Part shown: positions 47,157 through 58,600 of the stretch, piece after piece
Layout: each line of letters starts with the position of its first letter
Position numbering within the stretch: position 1 is the first letter of the stretch
Source of the DNA: Aromatoleum aromaticum EbN1
Lineage (GTDB): Bacteria > Pseudomonadota > Gammaproteobacteria > Burkholderiales > Rhodocyclaceae
Direction: 5' to 3'
NCBI RefSeq assembly: GCF_000025965.1
Contig: NC_006824.1
Location: forward strand, 62,001 to 126,000
DNA: 64,000 bases
Program-made: the position numbers and the translations under genes
The notes under the pieces: generated by a model
Database searches by the model: none
Told to the model about the DNA's origin: nothing
Seen by the model: only the letters and a program-made list of their open reading frames with translations

Positions 47157-47397
47157 GCGACTATCTCTTCAGCGACATAGGAGGCATACGACGGCGATGC
47201 ATCTGCTGCAGGCCGGCGTCGACATCAGCGTGATCGCGCTGTGGCTCGGTCACGAGAGTCCGGTGACGACCCATCAATACGTCGAGGCCGATCTGGCGAT
47301 GAAGGAACGCGCTTTGGCCAGACTCCACGAACCCGACGCCAAAATCCAACGCTATCGGGCTCCTGACTCCCTGATCGACTTCCTGAAGACCCTGTGA
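47157..47397 (+). pseudogene. ritC: RIT 1 ritC, only the 3' end left
   Basis: The frame runs from the RIT 2 right end as ...RHTTAMHLLQAGVDISVIALWLGHESPVTTHQY to LIDFLKTL, with the catalytic His and Tyr but without the N-terminal two thirds. It begins at the same conserved His-x-x-Arg-type position at which ritB was cut, so about 1 kb of RIT 1 (3' ritB and 5' ritC) was lost. Confidence 0.88.
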
Positions 47398-47462
47398 TTA
47401 TGAAAATGCCGCAACGCACGCGTGCCGCCGCCCTCCGGGCGTCGGCGCGAGCCGCACCCACT

Positions 47463-47491
47463 GACTTTCCATAATCGAGAACTTTGCATAA
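47463..47491. repeat. RIT 1 right terminal inverted repeat
   Basis: GACTTTCCATAATCGAGAAC..., the exact complement of 35770-35798. It lies 244 bp upstream of the STAND NTPase gene start. Confidence 0.95.
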
Positions 47492-50400
47492 CGACCCTTT
47501 GGAGACATTCCGGAGGTCTGTTCCGCGGGCACACCGCAGGTTTTGATGTCAGGCGCGGTGGCTTCGGCACCTCCTCGGCGGTACACTTTGTCGGTGCAAC
47601 TCCGTGATGCGGAACTAGCGATCGGCGACCTACGACGCGCTTCAAGCCCACCATAAGGCGGCGAGGAGCCTGCACCCCCTGCTTCTCGCCGACAGATATG
47701 ACAATAATCCAGAGCTACAAGCGTTCGGAAGTTGATGGCCACGTCTAAGAATAAATCGAAGCCGAAAGCGCCTCGCGGCAGCAGCGCGAAACGCGCGCCT
47801 GCGACGCTGCGGTCGACAAGCGGTGCCGGGTTCGAGTTCGAGGACCTTATCAGCGCCTGTCAGTTGGTGAAGGCCCTGTCAGGTGAGCAGGCACCGGGTA
47901 TTGGCGGCGTAGTCACGCAGGTCCAAGCCCAAGTCTCGGTCTTGGGATGGCGCATCGACGATGTGCTGCTGACGGCCCAGGCCACCACCGCGCCGCGGCG
48001 ACTTGCGATCTCGGCGAAGGGCAATTTGCAGGTGACCGCGGCTGGCCTCCCCGCTGACTTCGCGACGCGCACTTGGGAACAGTGGCGTGACTCGCAGGGG
48101 CCATTCAATCGTTCGACTGACGGACTGGCCTTAGTGACGCTCGGCACCCATCAGGCGTTCGACCCGACGTGGCGAGAAGTGAAGAACGCGTGCAGCGGAA
48201 CGGATACGGCGCTCACGATGAGCCGCATCCGCAGCAACACGAGGCAGTCGCATGTCTTCGACAGCGTCCAGAAGCCCGGCGACGCGTCCGACGAAGAGAC
48301 CATTGAGCTCATTCGCCGCCTGCACGTGCTGCCGACCGACTTGCAGCTCGCGCACTCCGAGAACGAAACCCAGGCTGTCGCGCAATGCCGTCGCTTGCTC
48401 TCATCTGGCCGTGACGACGAAGCGCAGGCTCTCTGGAAGACGCTCATCAACGTCGCGAAAGATGTGCGCCTTCGCAGCGGGACAATCACCATTCCGGACC
48501 TATTGTCCTTGCTCCGGCGCCAGTTTGACCTCCGCCATCATCCAGATTTTGAGCGTGATTGGGAGACGCTCTCTAACATCACAGCAGACCACAAGGCGCG
48601 GATAGAAACGGAACTGCCCTCAGGCTATGCCGTGCCCCGCACGGCGGAGAAGGCGTCGCTCCAGGCAGCGGTCGCCGACAACCGGGTCACGGTGGTGTTC
48701 GGGGAGTCGGGCTCAGGCAAGTCGGCGCTGGTCAAATCGGTTTTGGACAGCGCGTATCCATCTTGGAACCAGGTGTGGTTCGGTCCTGAACACCTGAAGA
48801 CGGCGCTCAGCGCGGCACGCCGCAGCGCACTTCCCTTGACGCACGAACTTTCGCTTGTACTGAACGCTACGGTGAAGCCGCAGAACGTGCTGGTCATCGA
48901 CTCGGCGGAACGCATAGAGGCCGGCGAGTTCGTCGTCATCCGCAAGCTGCTTCAAGCCATCCTGCCGAATGACGGCGAAGAGACCGAGGGGGGATGGCGG
49001 GTCGTCATCGTCACGCAAACGCAGAGCTGGGGCGAAGGCGAAGAGACGATACCCGGTGGGCGTAAAGCGCACTTGGTCGAGGTTGAAGCACTCAAGAGGG
49101 ATGAGGTGAAGCAGGCGCTTCTGCCGTCGCCCATCTTGGGCTGGTTGGCTGCGCATGACGATACCATCGCGGCGCTGACGAACCTGCGGACGCTCGCTTG
49201 GGTCATTAATGCGGGCGCGGCGCTAGGGTCGAACACCAGCGGACTGGCGTCTCACACCGCCATCGCCGACCGTCTCTGGAAGTACTGGACGAAGGACCGC
49301 GCGGACGTTCAGGCCCTGATGATGCGCCTCGCCCAGCGAGAAGCATCGTTTGAGCGCAGCTTCGCGCTGACCGACTTGGAGCCGGCGGACGCGGCGACCT
49401 TCACGCGGCGGCCCGAGGAGCTTCCACTGAGCCTGAACGAGCGGTCCAACCGCATCGAGTTCGAGCACGATCTCGCGGCGGATTGGGCGCGCTTCCAGTT
49501 CCTGAAACAGATTTGGACGGACACGCCGCAGTGGGCCACCCTGGCGGGCAGTCCGCTCTGGACGAACTCGCTCCGGATGCTGGGCCAGTTCCTCCTGCGA
49601 CAGCAGACCGAGACCGGCATGGCCTGGGACGTCGCCTTCAGGGCCGCGGAGGCTGCGAAGAACGAGCCGGCGGGCAATATCCTCCTTGATGCGCTCTGCT
49701 TGGACCCCGACGCTGAACGCTTCCTGATCGAACGCGTCGACCTCCTGCTCGACAACAGCGCAAAGCACTTCACGCGGCTGCTTCTGCGCTTCCACCACAT
49801 CGCGACGGTGCCGACCGGCGGCGGCCTAGGACCGAGCGCGGCGGTCGGCTTGTACATGGAGGCGCACTACCGCTCAATTGTCCTTGGCCGGTGGCCGCCC
49901 GTACTTCGCTTCCTCATCGCGCAGCGGGAGCGACTGGCAGGGCTGGTTTCGTCCGCTCTCGCGAAGGTCATCGAGACCTGGCTGACGCAGACGCCGCGCA
50001 CGCTGAGCAGTGGCAATCCGATGCCTTTCCGCCTGGAGATGGCGGAGATGGCGCTCGCCATGGCTCGGACCGTACAGGTCGAGAAGGGCCATGGCGTGAT
50101 GTACCTGACGCGTGAGCCGTTGCTGTACACCGCACCACTGGCTGGCGCGGCCGACCTGCCAACCGAGGTCGGGAACTGGGCGCTCGAACTCGCGGGACGC
50201 CGAGAGATCGACGCTGACGTCAGACGGCGCATTGCCGAGGTTCAATTACAGCAGGCGAAGGCTCACGACGAGCGTCTGAAGACCGATGCCGAATACAAGG
50301 CACGGCACGAAGAACGGAAGCAGATGCCGCTCTCCATCGGGTCGTTTCGCGAGCGCTTGCCGCCTTGGCCCCTGGGGGCCAGAGACAAAGTCGACAAGGA

Positions 50401-52157
50401 TTTTCGGACCGCCTGCATCAAGGAGAACGGCATCCATTCTCTGATGGAGGCGCAGCCTAAGCTGGCGGCCGAAGTCCTGCTAGCTCTCATCATTGAAGAC
50501 CAGCCGGAACAGGAGTACGGATCCGCGCGGTTTGAAATGGGCCTCGGCCTCGAATACTCCGAGGACGCTTACCCGACGGCCTACTGGAAGAGCCCGTTCT
50601 TCTCCTTCCTCCAGCTCGCTCCAGAAACGGCGCTCACCTCGCTCATCGCGCTGGTGAACTTCTGCACGGAGCGCTGGATCGCCGAGATCATGAGGGGGCG
50701 CACCAGTGAGGCTCCCGGGGTGACGCTGCAATTTTCGGACGGGTCGGAGAAGACCTTCCCTGGCTGGTGGCAGGTATTCGGCTGGCCGCAGTCCAACGAC
50801 TTGCGAAACGGTAATTTGTACTGCGCTCTCGATGCGTTGGAGCGCTGGCTTATGCTGCGGCTCGACGCGGGTGAGAACATCACCGCTGATATCGAGAGGA
50901 TACTCCGGGAGGGGAACTCCGCGGCGCTCGTCAGCGTGCTTCTCAACGTCGCCAAGTATCGACCGTCCCTGCTGGCGGGGCCGCTCGCGGCCCTACTGAC
51001 GTCCCCAAACCTGTTCTTTTGGGACAGCGTGCGCGTGAAGCAGATTGGCTACAACTTCATCGAATGGAAATGGCTCCAAGGCGGCGAGGCGATGTTCAAT
51101 TTCGCCCGTGATTGGACCCTGGCTCCCCATCGCCAACGGGAGTTCCTTGATGTTGTTGTCGAACTCCTGTTGGCCGACGACGACGTTGCGCGGCGTCTTC
51201 AAGCGCTGCTGCCGACCTGGGTGCTGCCCGAAGACCGGAAGGAGGCGTTGGATCACAAGCTGCTCTTCGCCGCGCTTGACCGGGCCAACTATCAGGCCGT
51301 CACCGACCCGGCGACTGGCGCAGAAAACCAGTGCTTCGTCTGTCCTGACGAATTGAGCCTTGAGGTGCAGTCATGGCAGACCGATAGCGCGCCCACCCAC
51401 GCATATCTTCTAGTGCCGGACCGGTGCGAGCAGCGGCTTCGTGGCGGCCAACCGCTCACCGACGATGAGGCCGCGTACCTCTTCAATCTGTTCAAAGAGT
51501 GTGAGGCGGGAGGGGAAGGGGACAATGAGGATGCGATATCGAGATGCCGTTTCGCTGCAGCCAGTACGATCGTTGCATTGGGCGGTGCTTGGCTCTCCCA
51601 GAACCCTGACGCGCAGAAGCACTCACTCGAAGTCGTGCGCGCTGGTGTGGCGGCGATCGCGTCGACAGGAGAAGAGATTCGCAAGCAGCGCATGGGGAGC
51701 GTCCGCGACGAGCTGGGATTTGTCGCCTACGCGGTCATGCACCTGTGGCTCGCCGATGGAGATGGCGTTCAGGAATGGGAGACCGTCGTCCTGCGCCTTC
51801 TGACGAGCGGCGACACGCGAGCGGCCGCTGTTGTAGTCGACGTTGCCTATGCCAATCGAGAGCAGCTTGGCGCCGCATGGTGGCGGCTGCTCCACGCCGG
51901 GCTCTTCTGGTCGGGCCTCATCCCGCTTGCTCCACAATACGGTGATGGCGACGATGCAGAGCGCGCCTGGAGAGTGTGGCTCGCGCGGCTGCGACGTTTT
52001 CCTCTCCGTGGCCCGAACGCGACGCCGGATGAGCTCGATTTCAAGCGTGTCGTCGCGGGCCGAGAACGTTTGGACTTCCAGCGCCGCACGCGGCTGTACG
52101 AGGCCGGTGACAAGAATTGGCGGGGAAAGCCGGAACGCAAACGAGGCGGCTCCCTAG

Positions 52158-53702
52158 CAGCCTGTCGGACTACGCCACCCTGGGTGGGGTAGTGTTCGCG
52201 ATGCGGAACGCGAATCGGGCCTGAAGGCCGTTTTCATCGTGATTTCTGCGAGAACGCGCACGATTCCCCGTCCGTTTGCTTACTGCGGACGCAATACGGC
52301 CATGCGCTTCAAATTCCACGCGAGGCAAACGAGGGTCCATTCGTTTGTCACGTTATCAAGGCCGCGCAGCAGAAACTGGCGGAAGCCCATCACCGACTTG
52401 ATGATGCCGAATACCGGCTCGACCGTTTGCTTACGCAGCGCATAGGCCGCGCGGCCGGCCCGGGTCTTGAGCTTGTGCTTCATCGTCTCGACCGCCGAGG
52501 CGCCTGCGGCCAACGGTTCAGGTTCGCTGAAACGCTCCCGCCAATCCGGATGGTGCTCGTCGCGCTTGACCGCGATCAGCGGTTCGATCTTCGCGGCGAC
52601 GCACGCCGTGACGTTCTTTTCGCTGTAGTAACCGGTGTCAGCGAGCCAGGTCGCCGGCCGGTTCAACCCCTCGGGATTGGACTGGACTTTCGCGAGCATC
52701 GGCGCGACCTGTTCCTTGTCGTTGGTCGCCTGGGTCACGTGAGTGGCGAGGATGAGCATCGACTCAGTATCGACCACCGCCTGCGCGTTGTAGCTCTGCT
52801 CGAATCCGCCGCCCGACACCGGCATGATCCGGGACTCTTCGTCGGTCAGGTTGATCTGATCGTCGGCGCGCGGACCGGCTTGCGGCGGCTTCGGCGGCTT
52901 GCCCCCCGGCTTCTTGCCGGTCTTGGCTTCCTGCGCCTGCCGCTTCGCGAGCTTGGCCTGGTGCTCGGCCTGTTCGCGTTCGAAGCGCTCCGCGGCACGC
53001 GCTTCGATCTTGGCCTTCGCCGCCGCGATCGCCGCTAGCCGGTCCTCGCGACGACGAATCTCGTCGGGCAGCTTCACCCCGTCCGGCAGCGAGGATTGAT
53101 CGGCCGCCGCGGCCAGCTTCATGAGCTCCTGCACCTCGACCTTGAGCTGCGCCTCGATCGTCCGTGCGTGGCCATAGGAGAGCGCACTGTGCCGGCTCGC
53201 ATTGGCGTGGATCTTGGTCCCGTCCAGACTCACCGTGCCAAAGCGTGAGAGCTGGTTCTCGCGGGCTACCTGCAGCACCTGGACAAAGGCCGCTTCGAAC
53301 TCCCCGCCGAAACGCTTCCTGAAATTGGCCAGCGTGTCGTGGTCGGGATGCCGGTTGCAGGCGATGTAACGGAACGCCAGCGAGTCGTAGGTCGCGCGCT
53401 CGATCTTGCGGCTCGAGAAGGTCCCGGTGGCGTAGCCGTAGATCAGCAGCGCCAGCAGCGTTGCCGGATGATAAGCGTCGCTGCCACGGCCGGCGTACGC
53501 CCGCTCCATCGCCGACAAATCCAGCTGCTCGACGACGTCCACCACGTACCGCGCCAGATGCGCTTCCGGCAGCCAGTCCTGCACCGAGGGCGGCAACAGA
53601 AAGTCTGTGTCTCGATCTATCGGGTGGAACGCCATCGCAGCCGATTCCGTCAGTTCGTCTGGCTGGGATTATCGCCTATCTCTGTGAAAGCCCGACAGGC
53701 TG
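52158..53702. mobile_element. IS1182 family insertion sequence (type B), copy 2
   Basis: 1545 bp, inverted relative to the copy at 31586-33130, flanked by CTAG (52154-52157 and 53703-53706). It lies within the STAND NTPase gene, about 280 codons from its end. Confidence 0.93.
52280..53635 (-). CDS. IS1182 family transposase (type B), second copy
   Basis: 451 residues, identical at the protein level to the product of 31653-33008. Intact and presumably functional, oriented against the interrupted gene. Confidence 0.92.
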   Translation of the reverse strand: MAFHPIDRDTDFLLPPSVQDWLPEAHLARYVVDVVEQLDLSAMERAYAGRGSDAYHPATLLALLIYGYATGTFSSRKIERATYDSLAFRYIACNRHPDHDTLANFRKRFGGEFEAAFVQVLQVARENQLSRFGTVSLDGTKIHANASRHSALSYGHARTIEAQLKVEVQELMKLAAAADQSSLPDGVKLPDEIRRREDRLAAIAAAKAKIEARAAERFEREQAEHQAKLAKRQAQEAKTGKKPGGKPPKPPQAGPRADDQINLTDEESRIMPVSGGGFEQSYNAQAVVDTESMLILATHVTQATNDKEQVAPMLAKVQSNPEGLNRPATWLADTGYYSEKNVTACVAAKIEPLIAVKRDEHHPDWRERFSEPEPLAAGASAVETMKHKLKTRAGRAAYALRKQTVEPVFGIIKSVMGFRQFLLRGLDNVTNEWTLVCLAWNLKRMAVLRPQ

Positions 53703-54807
53703 CTAGACGGTCACTTCCTCGGTGTGGTTTTTAACTGGCTCATCGACGGCGGTGGCACTGGCGACCGCGATCTCGACACGCGATTGGCGCTCCGCATCTG
53801 GGATTACGACGCGACGCGCGCCAAGGCGCGCGAGAAGAAGCATGGCGAGTACGACCTGCCGAGCCAGAACCTCGGCTACGATATCCTTCTGAAGCTCGCA
53901 GCCTTGTCGATTACGGCGCCCGCAGGGGAAGACCGTGAGGTTTGGGAACCCGTTCTCGTCCATGGTCCGGCCGCACACTATGCGCTGCAGCACTTCATCG
54001 GTGGCTTATTCCTGCGCCTAGGGAAGGGTGACGACCCGGTGGCATTCGAGCGCGTCTGGCGGGCCACCGCGGAGTACGGCCTCGCAGCCAATTGGTCTCA
54101 ACCCGGTCTCTGGTTCTACGGCGAGCGCTTGATTTGCGACCTGCTCGGCTTCGGCAACGAGGACGCGCTGTCCCGGCTGAACTCGGACGCGGCCCTGCGG
54201 ATGAAGGATGTCTACGAGTGCTGGGCCGCCGCGCACTTGGCTCGCGACGAAGAATGCGTCACCCGTTTCTGCCACTTCCTGACGACAAAGTTCGGAGCCC
54301 CACTTCGGCTTGACGGACTTCGCTGGCTCGCCGTCATGCTGAAGGAGCGCGAACCTTCCAATCGCTGGTACCGCGAGGGTACGAACGACGCATTGGTGGA
54401 GTTGGTGGCGGTAGCATTGAGTTCCGACGCACAGGGCCTGTCGCAACACGCTCAGGCGCGGCAGGCGCTTGTCGAGATAGCGGCTGCACTTGCAGGTATG
54501 AACATCCCAGTCGCCCTGGCCCTACAAGAGCGCATTAAGCAACTGCGATAGCGGTCGAGAACAGGCTTCACGTGGTCGGCGTGACGGAAGTTCGCTCGCC
54601 GCCCCAAACTCAACGTCTGCAATTGGCCGATAACACCGGTTCGCCCATCGTGCTGGGAAGCTGACGGTGTTACGCCGACTAGATGCTGATACGACGATTC
54701 GTAGCTCACCTCACCCATCGCTTGAGGTATCACCAACTTTTTGCGGGCAAGCGAGAATGACGCGGATAGTGCCGACCGAAAGGGTGGCTCCGGTGTAAGC
54801 TCTCCTA

Positions 54808-55299
54808 ATGAGAACGCTGCTAATCGTCTACCACACCATGACCGGGGGTACGATGCAGATGGCACGCTCCGCGGCGGCCGGTGCCTCTGCGGATGGAACG
54901 GTGGCAGTGCAGCTCTTCCATGCCCGGGAGGCCGGCCCTCAGGATGTCCTGGATGCGGATGGGTACATCTTTGCAACCCCTGAGAACCTGGCTGCCATCT
55001 CCGGGCAGATGAAGGACTTCTTCGATCGTAGTTACTACCCTGTGCTGGACCGTATCAATGGGCGTCCCTATGCGACCCTTGTCTGCGCAGGCAGTGACGG
55101 CGCCAACGCGGCACGACAGATTGATCGCATCGCCACCGGTTGGCGGCTGAGACGGATCGCACCCCCACTGATCGTCTGCACGCATGCCCAAACTACCGAG
55201 GCGATCCTTCGGCCCAAGCAAATCGCCATGGAGGATCTTCGACGCTGCGGAGAGCTCGGAGCCGCGATGGCAGCCGGTCTGGCGATGGGTATCTTTTGA
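54808..55299 (+). CDS. Flavodoxin-like/NAD(P)H-dependent FMN reductase family protein
   Basis: A 163-residue flavodoxin-fold protein. Seen: the N-terminal phosphate-binding loop LLIVYHTMTGGTMQMARSA, the flavin-contact segment GYIFATPENLAAISGQMKDFFDRSYY, and VCAGSDGANAARQIDRI. Such proteins bind FMN and shuttle electrons or reduce quinones. No redox partner is adjacent. It sits alone between the two large NTPase-type genes, with gaps of 256 and 323 bp, so participation in a defence system is possible but unsupported. The ribosome site is weak (GTAAGCTCTCC). Confidence 0.82.
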   Translation: MRTLLIVYHTMTGGTMQMARSAAAGASADGTVAVQLFHAREAGPQDVLDADGYIFATPENLAAISGQMKDFFDRSYYPVLDRINGRPYATLVCAGSDGANAARQIDRIATGWRLRRIAPPLIVCTHAQTTEAILRPKQIAMEDLRRCGELGAAMAAGLAMGIF

Positions 55300-55622
55300 G
55301 GCGGACTTCCAGGCCCTACACCTGCTGACGGATGCGTTGCGGTCTTTTGGGACACCGAGCCCCAACGACCGTTCAGGCCGAGGACCGGAAGTCGGCCTCA
55401 CCTGCCGTTCAGTTCCCGCGGAACGACCGGCTACGGTCTGCGCTAATGCAGCCATTGATCGTGCTACAGGTGAGAACGGTAGCGCTCATAGGGACGACCG
55501 ACGGTGCTCCAATTCTGAGTTGCCCGTCGCCTGCACGGCAATGCGCCAAGTTGTCTCCACATCCAGACGGCTTCAGCCAATGCTGATAACATTGTCAATT
55601 AGGATGACCATGTGGAGCGAAG
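55300..55622. other. Intergenic region before the 1633-residue gene
   Basis: 323 bp without a supportable gene; GC content falls toward its right end (TGATAACATTGTCAATTAGG near 55581-55600), suggesting the promoter of the downstream gene. No inverted repeat of note was seen. Confidence 0.4.
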
Positions 55623-58600
55623 ATGGGTGCAACGACTGAGATTGTGGAAAATTGGAATTTCGTCACCGATTTTCCCGAATTGCCAGGTAACTTGATCGAG
55701 CGGCCGCATCTTCTGCTGACGATGGCTGAAGCTCTAAGCAGTGAAGCTCCAATTCTTTTCTTGGAGGGCGAAGAGGGAGACGGAGCAACTACAACGCTAG
55801 CTCAGTTTTGTCATTTGTACCCCACCCAGACGTTCTCCCTCTTCATCAAACCGGCCAGCCGTATTACATACGGGTTGGAATATTTGCGCCTAGCACTTGC
55901 AGAGCAGTTTCACTGGTATGTGTACGGAGAGACGCTGCGAAAAGACCTCCTAAGCGTTAGCGAGTTTGAGGATCTGCGTCTCAAGGCGTTGAGGCACCAC
56001 CGCTCCCAAGTTCTCTACTTCGTCATTGATGGGCTTCATCAGATTCCCCTCGAAGACCGCTCAGTCATCTCGCAGGTTTTTAAAGAACTACTTCCAACTG
56101 GAGCCTCTAGGTGCCGCTTTATTGTCACTGGTCAACAGGCAGAACTTGGTTCTTATATTCATGTCAGTGTCAAATCCAAACATTACCGATTGCTCAAGCT
56201 GTCTTTGGATGAGTGTGGACAGTTCTTGCGGGGCACAGGAATCGAGGATCGCGACTGCAAGAAGGTCTATGAACTATGCAAGGGGGGAAGCCCTGGTCGC
56301 ATTGCAGTGATCAGACGGCTTCTCCTAGCCGGCACCTCGCTGTCTGCCATTCTTGAGACCGATCCCGCGAAGTATCTGGAGTTTGTAAAGCTTGAGTTCG
56401 AAGTCCTCAGGGAGTTAAGGGAGAACGAGCTCTTAGTGGTTTCGAGCATCGCCTTCTCAAAGATCGGGCAGTCCGTGAAAGACCTGTGTGCTTTGTCGGG
56501 TGCGCAGGAGAGCGAGATCGCGGAGTTGTTAGCCAAGTGCCAGTTCCTCAAAATCTCACCGAGTCAAGGCGTAGAGTTCATCTCCGAGACACACCGAAAG
56601 TATGCGGCGAAGCAGTTGGAGTCGCTTCAACGGTCCGCCCTGGAGGCTCAACTGACCTATCTACAGCAGAACCCGAGAAGTGAGACGTCTTTGCGGTTCT
56701 TGCCTGCCTACCTAGAAACGCTAAATCGGCAAGAGGCGATCTTGCAGTTGCTATCATCGGATTACTATAGCGACCTGCTCCAAACGACTCAGTCATTCTC
56801 TGCCCTGAAGACTCAGGCCGAAATGGGCGCACGGAGCGCACAGGCACTTAAGCGCGCACACGACGTATTCAAGTTCTCATTGCAGCGCTCAATCTTCGCC
56901 AGCACTAGCATGGCTGACGGATCTTCCGACCGCGTAAAGGCGCTAGTTGCATTGGGTAAATCGAACGCCGCCATGGCGTTAGCGAACGCAGAGGCGACGA
57001 AGGAGGATCGTTTGGCGCTGCTTAGCGCATTTGCCCGTCGTCTGAGCGAGCGCAACGGTAAGTTGGACTCCGAGATCGCAGAATATATAAAGCGCCTGAT
57101 TGCAGAGGTCGATTTTAGTTCCATGGGCGATATGGCGATGAACATCGCAGCGGACATCCTGATGTTCGACCCCGATGCCGCAATTGGAATCATCGAGTCC
57201 GCGGTCAAGGGAGCCACGGCGGCTGTCAAGGACGCCGCGTATGCCGAGCTGTCCTTTTCGGCTTCACTAGCGAAACTGAAACACAAGGCCAAGATCGAGG
57301 ATAAAGCACGCGCTCGCATCTCCGATCAAGCACTTCAGCACATCGCGTACTCATTCGAGCTGATGGCTGAGAGGTTGGACTCGATGGAGCTGATGGGCAT
57401 CCTGTCGAGGATGCCTACTGCACACCAAGTTTACTTCCTGCGCTCTTTCGTAAACATCAAGCGCAAAGACCCTCGAATTCTAGATCTAATAGAACTTGGC
57501 CTCGACATCATCATTAAGGAAATAGAGTACACACCTCGCGCCAAAGACTTGGCAGAACTATGTGCTCCCTTCCTGGTTACCATTGAAGACCGCAGCCGGC
57601 TGAAGAGGCTGGTAACGCGCTTTGACAGCCAACTTGGGCTAGTGGGTAAGGCTGCACAGTCACGGGATTTGACCGTGCTGCAAATGAGGCTGGCCGCGGC
57701 CGAGTATCAGTACGAGAAACAATTGGCATGCCAGCGGGTGGCTCAAACCTACTATGAAGTGCTGGACATCAAGACCCCAGAAGTCCAACTCGAGTGCTTA
57801 GCCATCATGCTGGGCGCTCTAGCCAAGCTGGATAAGGAAGGTGTCTTGGAAGCACAGGAGGGGTTTCGCGCAGTAATCAAGGCTGACTTGGACAAGCTGT
57901 TAGCGGTCGTTCTTAAGGACACTGGAGACCACATTAGCACGGTTTCCCCCGCCCTGAAGGCTTTAGCGGCAGACGACTGCAAAGCCGCATTGGATCTCGC
58001 GGGGGGGCTAAATATCCTTCCCAGGCGCGATGTGGCGTACCAGACAGTCGCTGCGATACTGGTGGCTCAGCGGTACAACGAACCCAGATTGGCCTCCGTG
58101 AAGCAGGCTTTGAACTTGATAAGTTGCGATGATCTGCGCTCGCGTGCAACTGAGGACCTGCTGAGCTACCTGGATGCAAACGCCGACAAGTCTGCGTGGG
58201 TTCCGCATGTTGAGGGACTGAGACAGCACCTGATGAGCGCCTATGCGCTCAGCCACTGGGATTGCTGGATGTTCAAAGCCTCTGCAGCCGGGGGTTTAGG
58301 ATATAACATACAGCTTCTGTGCGAGCGAATTAGGGAGGCCCTTGCACGGGTGGGGTCACCCTTGGAGGAGGCGAAGGTCTACTTTCGTGCCGCAGAAGCA
58401 TTAGCGGAAGGCGAACCAGACATCGCGCAACAGTACTACAACGAGGGGCTTAGAGTAAGCCGGGCTACTCCCTTCAGTAGCGGTTCAACTGCCAAGCTTT
58501 TCGAACTGTGTCTGTCGTTGGTCGGGCGCTCAATGGCTCCCCTCGCTCGGAGCGGGATGCTGGATGGCGATAAGTTGAGCCGTCACGCCACGCTCATTGA

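Larger units (their letters stand above)
35770..47491. mobile_element. RIT element 1 (recombinases in trio), disrupted by nested insertions
   Basis: Bounded by a perfect 29-bp terminal inverted repeat (35770-35798 TTATGCAAAGTTCTCGATTA..., and 47463-47491). Its own content is ritA (split by IS21), the first part of ritB and the last part of ritC. The ritB/ritC middle is replaced by RIT element 2. Without insertions it would be about the usual 3.3-3.5 kb. It cannot move by itself unless another element supplies recombinases. Confidence 0.9.
47735..54551 (+). pseudogene. Avs-like STAND NTPase with N-terminal nuclease, interrupted by IS1182
   Basis: Parts 47735-52157 and 53707-54551. Removing the IS and one CTAG joins ...RGGSL to DGHFLGVVFNWLID in frame, for a protein of about 1755 residues. 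N-terminal nuclease-like domain (about 25-125): GFEFEDLISACQLV, RIDDVLLTA and LAISAKGN supply the E, D and xxK of a PD-(D/E)XK fold. STAND NTPase: Walker A FGESGSGKSALVKS (near 323-330) and Walker B NVLVIDSAERI (near 385). The long helical C-terminus probably senses a phage protein. Known Avs proteins bind phage terminase or portal and then cut DNA; that role is inferred from domain order. The ATG at 47735 follows GGAAG. Confidence 0.82.

Noticed and set aside
47197-47397. Independent small integrase-like gene
   Set aside because: It is the C-terminal remnant of RIT 1 ritC, starting at the RIT 2 border and matching RIT 2 ritC.
53724-54551. Separate 275-codon gene
   Set aside because: It is the 3' end of the STAND NTPase gene; removing the IS and one CTAG joins it in frame to the upstream part, and it has no ribosome site.
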